Of a stretch of DNA of 64,000 nucleotides, positions 59,671-64,000 are shown piece by piece. Location: positions 22,441 to 86,440 of the forward strand of contig CAJTKW010000007.1 in NCBI GenBank assembly GCA_910577035.1, given 5' to 3'. Under the pieces are notes generated by a model. That model ran no database searches and was not told the origin of the DNA. It saw only the letters and a program-made list of their open reading frames with translations. The first letter of the stretch is position 1. Each line of letters starts with the position of its first letter. This DNA is from an uncultured Acetatifactor sp. GTDB lineage: Bacteria > Bacillota > Clostridia > Lachnospirales > Lachnospiraceae. A program made the position numbers and the translations under genes.

Positions 59671-61158
59671 CTACCTGATTTCGTATCTCTTCATTTTTGT
59701 CGTCCCTGTCTCAGTCACCTTACCATCACTCACTAACAGCTTCAGCAAGTTTCTTGTCCTCGTTCTTCCAATCCCCAGCCAAACAGCTACTTCCTCTACT
59801 CTATATTTCATGTTTGGCTGCATTTTACTTAAAATTGTTTCCTTTTGCATCTGCGTTTTTTCTGTCACTTTTTTTCTGTCACTTTTTTCTGTCACCTTTT
59901 TTCTGTCACTTTTTTGTGATGCTTTTATGGATTCTGTGCTGACAAATGATAATTTTAAAATTGTCCTGTCAGGAGAATATTCTTCTATCACCTGTGGTTC
60001 AATCCATCCCTGACTCTCCCAAACAGAATAAATATCCGGCACACCGCTTCCTGCGCGTTCACCGATGCCAATCATATTAAACATTTTCATCAGCGCCTTA
60101 TTCCTTGGGTCAGAAATCCCTCCCTTCAACATTTGCTTTTTCCCTGTACGAATACCTCCCGGATTTTCCAGCACAATACTGTCTAACTCTTTCTTAATGA
60201 CAATACCTCTAGGCAGATAAAAATCCGTATTTACAATGCAATTTGCCAGTGCCTCCCTGATTGCCTTATGAATTTGCGTATCATCTACCCGGACTATCCC
60301 CTCCAACTTGAAAGGCACTTTAATGTCCTTCACTAATTTCCCATACACACGAAAAAAGAAATCAAACAAGTTTCCGGACCAATCTCCCGAACTGGACTGT
60401 ATACGGTCAGTCCAACGGATTTCCGGATCTAACAGCTCCCTGAAATCAAGAAAATATTCTGGGTATTCATATAATATCTTATATTCATCTCCAAACATCA
60501 GCAGACCTGCCGCAGTTGGGTGTAATAAACCGTCTGTTCGGAACAGTTTTGCCGCGCCAATTCTCTCCAGATAATCTGCATCTCCCAGCTGCTCCCAAAC
60601 ATGATCCCTTCGATATGCCATATGTCGGTTACGATATGCATGTACTGTCTCCATATTGAACACATCCATCTGCATATTTTCAAGCAATTTCATGTCCATA
60701 GTATCATCTGTCTGATCACGCAACATTGCTTTTACTTCATCAAATGTACAATGATAATCCCCTTCCCCGTTTCTCCGATATGTCCCTTTGAACATATCTC
60801 CTCCGGTATATATAGGCTTCTGTCCCCTCTTTGCCGCCGGAACATGAACCGCCATAATCGTATCCTCTCCCACCTGATACATCTGAATATCCTGCTCTGA
60901 CAAGAGATTATGACTCACCTTCTGCGGATTGTTAATGTTATTCCAAAAATCTTTTAGCAGCTTTCCCTCTCCCCGCAATCCCGTTGTATGCCAGCTCCCA
61001 TCCTCATTTTCTTCTACACCAAGAATAATCACGCCGCCATAGCAATTAGCAAATGCAGAATAGGTACTCCACAAAGAATCCGGCAAACCATTTCTGGCTC
61101 TCTTGACCTCACGGCGGTTATCCTCTCTATATTCACTAAACTTAGATAATTCAAACAT
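59671..61158 (-). CDS. AlbA_2 (Schlafen-like) ATP-binding protein with winged-helix tail
   Basis: 495 residues from ATG at 61158 (AGAGG nine bases upstream; a TTG 21 bases earlier is the alternative). Residues about 8-140 are the AlbA_2/SLFN domain: REDNRREVKRARNGLPDSLW with YSAFANCYGGVIILGVEENE. Residues about 285-385 are an ATPase-like segment: REALANCIVNTDFYLPRGIV and IVLENPGG (N-box and G1 of HATPase_c_4). The C-terminus (QPNMKYRVEEVAVWLGIGRT) is a winged helix. Such proteins are regulators or parts of defence systems. It follows the nuclease-recombinase gene by 2-23 bases. A duplicated SDRKKVTEK unit lies near residue 425. Confidence 0.85.
   Translation of the reverse strand: MFELSKFSEYREDNRREVKRARNGLPDSLWSTYSAFANCYGGVIILGVEENEDGSWHTTGLRGEGKLLKDFWNNINNPQKVSHNLLSEQDIQMYQVGEDTIMAVHVPAAKRGQKPIYTGGDMFKGTYRRNGEGDYHCTFDEVKAMLRDQTDDTMDMKLLENMQMDVFNMETVHAYRNRHMAYRRDHVWEQLGDADYLERIGAAKLFRTDGLLHPTAAGLLMFGDEYKILYEYPEYFLDFRELLDPEIRWTDRIQSSSGDWSGNLFDFFFRVYGKLVKDIKVPFKLEGIVRVDDTQIHKAIREALANCIVNTDFYLPRGIVIKKELDSIVLENPGGIRTGKKQMLKGGISDPRNKALMKMFNMIGIGERAGSGVPDIYSVWESQGWIEPQVIEEYSPDRTILKLSFVSTESIKASQKSDRKKVTEKSDRKKVTEKTQMQKETILSKMQPNMKYRVEEVAVWLGIGRTRTRNLLKLLVSDGKVTETGTTKMKRYEIR
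59856..59916. repeat. Short tandem repeat inside the AlbA_2 gene
   Basis: The motif TTTCTGTCACTTTTTT occurs about four times in a row and encodes alternating SDRKK and VTEK segments. Slippage could change the linker length or the frame of the winged-helix tail. Confidence 0.65.
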
Positions 61159-61181
61159 TACAGGATACCTCTCTCCCAAAA

Positions 61182-62726
61182 TTACACATCAAAAATTTCT
61201 TTATAAGGATGATGACTACGCCCCTCTTTCTTTCCTCCTCTCCAAACTTTCATACCATTTTTTTGAATAATATCTTCCGGCACATACCTTAAAATCTGTG
61301 CTACAGTAGCATTTGTCAGATATGACACTTCATCCAATGTACATCCACATTTACACATATTATAAATAACAATTGCGCGCATTTTCTGCGGTGTAAGTGT
61401 ATTTATTCTTTCATTTTCCTTGTCCATTGCTTTTATGTCTTCATCAAACACTGCATTTACTGTGTCTTTTTTTGCTGGCAAATATTTTTCGCCTTTCCTG
61501 ATAACATTAATTGCAGTCGGTTTAACTCCTTTTTCCTTATACTCCCGCTGTTTTTCTCTTAAACACTTTGCAAGTTTTTCCACCATTGGATACTTCTTCC
61601 CCTCTAATTCAAAGCAACAATGCTCATAATCCACACTCGTCCAAGGAATTGAAAAAAATTTTACAATCAGGGCTCGATCAAATCCATAATATGCACACAA
61701 AATAAAAATCATAATCTTAGACGGCTTATTTTGTTCTTCCAAACCGCTAAGAATAACTTTCATTTCCTGTAAAGATAATACTTTTTCCGCAATGTCACTG
61801 CTGTTCTCTCCTGATTCAAATACAATTGTTGCACGTTCCAACAATCTACTCATTCTATTTTCTTTAATATAACCACTCTCGCAAAGATCTTTAAACATTG
61901 CACCTATATGCGCACATTTTGCTTTTGGAATTTGCCCCGAGTAGGGTCTTCCAAAAGGTCTGTCCCTCTTTAGAAATTCAATCACATCTTTTTCAGAAAC
62001 TTCTTCTAATGACTGATGTCTTCCTCCAGCATATTCAATATATATTTTATTATTTTCTGCATAATCATCAAAAAAATTATACAATGTATTTTCGTATCGT
62101 TCCCGACTGCTTTTTGATAACCTATGTAAGGAAAAGAAATAAGCAATATCTCTATAATAATTTGTCACTCTGCTGTCAAATATTTTTTCTTTTGATAAAT
62201 ATTTGATATATTTTTCATTTTTACCCCTTTGCTTCCCGACTGCAATATTAATTCTTAGCACTACTTTTTCCGCAACATCTATGCCTGCGCTAGCAGCAAT
62301 ATTAATCAATAAAATCTCACGCCCATTTGTCAATATTCCCCACGAACTCTTCTCTCTGGACAAATAATCTATCAACTGTTGTAAGTCATCATCATCCATG
62401 TCCCTCTTCGGATCGTATTTTTTTGTTTCAACAATTAATTTTTCTCCTTCGCGTATGTCAATCACAATATCTGCAAAACGATTACGATTTTTAGACGGCA
62501 TTCTTTTTTCCCAATGCATACTACTGCGTTCATATCCCAAACAGTCTTCTAATAACCATAAGATTACCTGATTGCTCAAATCATCTTCGCTCTTTCTTTC
62601 ACTTTCTTTTTGAAATTGTATTAATTTCCCCCTTAATTGCTTTATAACAGTATTCACCAATCTTCTCCGCCTTTTATTTTGTTTTCTTTTACTATTTGAC
62701 TTGATTTTATGTATGCATTCTATCAT
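61182..62726 (-). CDS. Restriction-nuclease-like domain fused to a degenerate tyrosine-recombinase-like domain
   Basis: 514 residues. Residues 50-150 look like the N-terminal nuclease of type I restriction R subunits (HSDR_N): MHWEKRMPSKNRNRFADIVI, KLIVETKKYD, SSWGILTNGREILLINI, with Asp86, Glu100 and Lys102 as the PD-(D/E)XK triad. Residues 185-300 resemble a phage-integrase SAM-like arm (YFFSLHRLSKSSRERYENTL). Residues 318-485 resemble a tyrosine-recombinase core: AYYGFDRALIVKFFSIPW (Arg351), LTPQKMRAIVIYNMCKCGCT (Arg450), and ILRYV (Tyr481), but the usual His residues are Gln and Ala. The gene is clearly AT-richer than its surroundings. The start site has only a weak AGG. I know no named family with this whole layout. 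Confidence 0.65.
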   Translation of the reverse strand: MIECIHKIKSNSKRKQNKRRRRLVNTVIKQLRGKLIQFQKESERKSEDDLSNQVILWLLEDCLGYERSSMHWEKRMPSKNRNRFADIVIDIREGEKLIVETKKYDPKRDMDDDDLQQLIDYLSREKSSWGILTNGREILLINIAASAGIDVAEKVVLRINIAVGKQRGKNEKYIKYLSKEKIFDSRVTNYYRDIAYFFSLHRLSKSSRERYENTLYNFFDDYAENNKIYIEYAGGRHQSLEEVSEKDVIEFLKRDRPFGRPYSGQIPKAKCAHIGAMFKDLCESGYIKENRMSRLLERATIVFESGENSSDIAEKVLSLQEMKVILSGLEEQNKPSKIMIFILCAYYGFDRALIVKFFSIPWTSVDYEHCCFELEGKKYPMVEKLAKCLREKQREYKEKGVKPTAINVIRKGEKYLPAKKDTVNAVFDEDIKAMDKENERINTLTPQKMRAIVIYNMCKCGCTLDEVSYLTNATVAQILRYVPEDIIQKNGMKVWRGGKKEGRSHHPYKEIFDV

Positions 62727-62878
62727 ATACCTATATTTTTATCAATAATTATCTGCTAACTTCTTCTGATTCTTTATATTATGTCTTCTGTATCAAAAAT
62801 CCCACAAACACAAAGTTTGCGGAATTTCTTGCCACCATTCTTTCGGTGTTTTGCGCCGATCCTGCGATTTTGTTTTTG

Positions 62879-62932
62879 CTCCACAAGCAAGGCTCGAACC
62901 TACAACAACTTGGGATAAACCTAGTGCTCTGC
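62879..62932 (-). pseudogene. tRNA-Asn fragment C (3' part, degenerate)
   Basis: Minus strand GCAGAGCACTAGG, a degraded anticodon arm with TTATCC as in fragment A, an intact T-loop region GTAGGTTCGAGCC, and an eroded acceptor. The flanking GGTTGCATATC is identical to that beside fragment B. An imperfect hairpin (CCCACAAAC / GTTTGCGG, 62801-62822) follows, like the one after fragment A. Confidence 0.65.
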
Positions 62933-63220
62933 TAACGATGGATATGCAACCATAAATAATAAATCAGAAATTATCTTTTCTTACTCGCAATCCCTTACTC
63001 TATTTATGAGATTGCCGTGGTGCTATTACGGTAATGAGGGGGCTTGTATATCCCCTCCCTTTCTCTGGGGAACGAAATCCAGAACAGCCGCAACATCTTC
63101 TTTCCAGACTCAAACTCCCGCTCCGCAATGAATTCCATGAAGTCTCCGTCATTTCTGTGCGTCCACTCCAGCGGGAACACATTTGCACCCTGCCCTTTCC
63201 ATCATTACTCTGAACATAGG
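62933..63220. other. No intact gene; coding-like remnant on the minus strand
   Basis: One minus-strand frame (about 63005-63195) without a start reads ANVFPLEWTHRNDGDFMEF, REFESGKKMLRLFWISF, and ends in a stop near 63006. Its composition looks protein-like, but I do not recognise it. Probably a truncated gene. Confidence 0.3.
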
Positions 63221-63424
63221 TCAAAGACTTTTTTCATCCCCCTCAAAAATACTTAAGTCTGTAAAATCGTCAGTTGAGTTTGCAAAACATCTTCTCAAAT
63301 AATCTGTTCCACCATCAACAGAACAGCATCCACAATTGCAAGTTGCAAAGTTATGACGATATGTCGATTCAATAACATCTCCACAGCGATTACATTTTAT
63401 CATGTTTCTAATTATCTTTTGCAA
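63221..63424 (-). CDS. Small cysteine-rich protein (DUF7695-like)
   Basis: 67 residues from a TTG at 63424, which has GGTGG six bases upstream, or 60 from the ATG at 63403. MIKCNRCGDVIESTYRH with FATCNCGCCSVDGGTDYLRR has two pairs of cysteines (CxxC, CxCxxC) and likely binds zinc. The end FEGDEKSL is acidic. Similar small proteins (pattern CxxCGDxIES...CxCGxCxVDGGxxYLRR) are frequent in mobile or phage regions of Firmicutes; no function is established. Confidence 0.65.
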   Translation of the reverse strand: MQKIIRNMIKCNRCGDVIESTYRHNFATCNCGCCSVDGGTDYLRRCFANSTDDFTDLSIFEGDEKSL

Positions 63425-63598
63425 AGTTCCACCGCCCTGTCATCCTTTTTATTTTCCCTGTCTATTATAAGCCATTGACACGGAAATTGCTATTACAACT
63501 ACGACAGTTTTTATCTCATGTTACTGTCAAGTAAACATTGGCAACTTTTCTCATACAGATTTTTCTGATATTGGGATGCCTTCATTATTCTCACGGTT
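63425..63598. other. Intergenic, nothing recognised
   Basis: 174 bases, AT-rich. No coding sequence, repeat or strong hairpin seen. Confidence 0.35.
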
Positions 63599-63814
63599 TC
63601 ACTTCTTAAAATCCCGCCATGGCAAGCAGTTTCCTTCTCTCTCCCTGTATCTTTCCATCGCCACACGGACAACCACAGGAGGTAACAGGGCTTTCCGGCT
63701 CCCCCGTCCGAACTCATCAATCCCATAGCAGCAAAGGATTTGAGAGGCATTGCCGTATTTACAGAGATAGAAAAAGCGCTTATCTTTCGATAAAACGCCT
63801 TGTTCCTGTTTCAG
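63599..63814 (-). pseudogene. Unrecognised gene fragment
   Basis: A 71-codon open stretch without a start (KDKRFFYLCKYGNASQILCC, YGIDEFGRGSRKALLPPVVV, RYREREGNCLPWRDFKK) ends in a stop at 63599. Its composition is protein-like, more than the overlapping 79-codon frame that has an ATG. I do not recognise it. It may be the C-terminus of a gene broken by the element at the right edge. Confidence 0.3.
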
Positions 63815-63944
63815 TTACTGTCGATCCTGCGTCATGACACCCTAAGCTCAGTATGCAACGCAATCCCTGTCTGCTTTCGGTTAACATCTTACTGCCTGTT
63901 TTTATCGGTATCTGCCTTTTTCTGATTTTTATATTGCTTCTTCT

Positions 63945-64000
63945 GAAATCGAGTAGGGGAGATTAAATCTCCCCTCTCACACCACCGTACATGCCGTTCG
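63945..64000 (-). mobile_element. Probable group II intron 3' end (cut by window)
   Basis: Read on the minus strand the edge is CGAACGGCATGTACGGTGG then TGTGAGAGGGGAGATTTA and TCTCCCCTACTCGAT. The string GTACGGTGGTGTGAGAGG is characteristic of the catalytic 3' part of bacterial group II introns that carry a reverse transcriptase. GGGGAGATT-AATCTCCCC is a clear hairpin. The rest of the intron would lie to the right. Identification is from memory of such sequences and needs a search. Confidence 0.5.

Noticed and set aside
61182..62726. Active integrase of a genomic island
   Set aside because: The recombinase-like domain lacks the conserved histidines (Gln and Ala instead) and is fused to a nuclease domain, so standard integration activity is unlikely.
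56822..62932. Three functional tRNA-Asn genes
   Set aside because: All lack the 5' acceptor strand and D-arm, and two have lost the GTT anticodon, so they cannot fold as tRNAs.

Overview
The window looks like a chromosomal segment of a motile, Gram-positive Clostridia member, most likely Lachnospiraceae. Supporting signs are AAGGAGG ribosome binding sites, lipoprotein sugar-binding proteins under a LacI-type regulator, a FliW/CsrA pair, late flagellar genes in Firmicutes order, and many group-specific families (DUF951, YdcF, Rpn, Stealth, LicD). No 16S or other marker allows a species call. Almost everything from 1 to 52.2 kb except the LacI regulator is on the minus strand.

Layout. 1-5.7 kb: two sugar-type solute-binding proteins (the first cut by the window edge) and a divergent LacI-family regulator, with matching palindromic operators at both promoters. 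5.8-6.9 kb: rpsF-ssb-rpsR. 7-9.6 kb: a decayed toxin remnant, a HisC-like aminotransferase and an Rpn-type nuclease. 9.9-36.3 kb: a run of about 20 glycan genes (glycosyltransferases, methyltransferases, a radical SAM enzyme, UDP-galactopyranose mutase, PIG-L deacetylase, GNAT acyltransferase, Stealth, LicD, a nucleotidyltransferase, a CDP-glycerol-transferase relative, an L-amino-sugar nucleotide pathway and a GT11 fucosyltransferase-like enzyme). It ends directly downstream of the flagellin genes, so flagellin glycosylation is the best guess for its job. 36.4-51.1 kb: two tandem flagellins and the operon flgM-flgN-flgK-flgK2-flgL-fliW-csrA-flaG-fliD-fliS-fliT, with sigma-28 promoters at flgM and at both flagellins and CsrA-like GGA hairpins in both flagellin leaders. 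51.2-56.6 kb: DUF951, a frameshifted YdcF protein, a sirtuin, tRNA-Cys, tRNA-Glu, an ECF sigma/anti-sigma pair, a hemerythrin protein and a YciI protein. 56.8-64 kb: a decayed mobile region with three truncated tRNA-Asn copies about 3 kb apart, VapC, mobilisation and IS5 remnants, a Zn-phospholipase-C-like protein, and an AT-rich two-gene unit: an AlbA/ATPase regulator-like protein plus a restriction-nuclease-tyrosine-recombinase fusion. The right edge carries what looks like a group II intron 3' end.

How it fits together. FlgM restrains sigma-28; once it is exported, flagellin and the filament-cap, junction and chaperone genes are expressed. FliW and CsrA probably gate flagellin translation. 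The downstream glycan genes, the first of which lies just behind the flagellin terminator, would build and transfer a complex, partly phosphodiester-linked glycan.

The two most interesting signals are (i) a small Rossmann-like module that recurs nine times in the glycan island, fused to five different kinds of catalytic domain and once free-standing, and (ii) the nuclease-recombinase fusion paired with an AlbA/ATPase protein between tRNA-Asn fragments, a candidate uncharacterised defence or mobile-element system.
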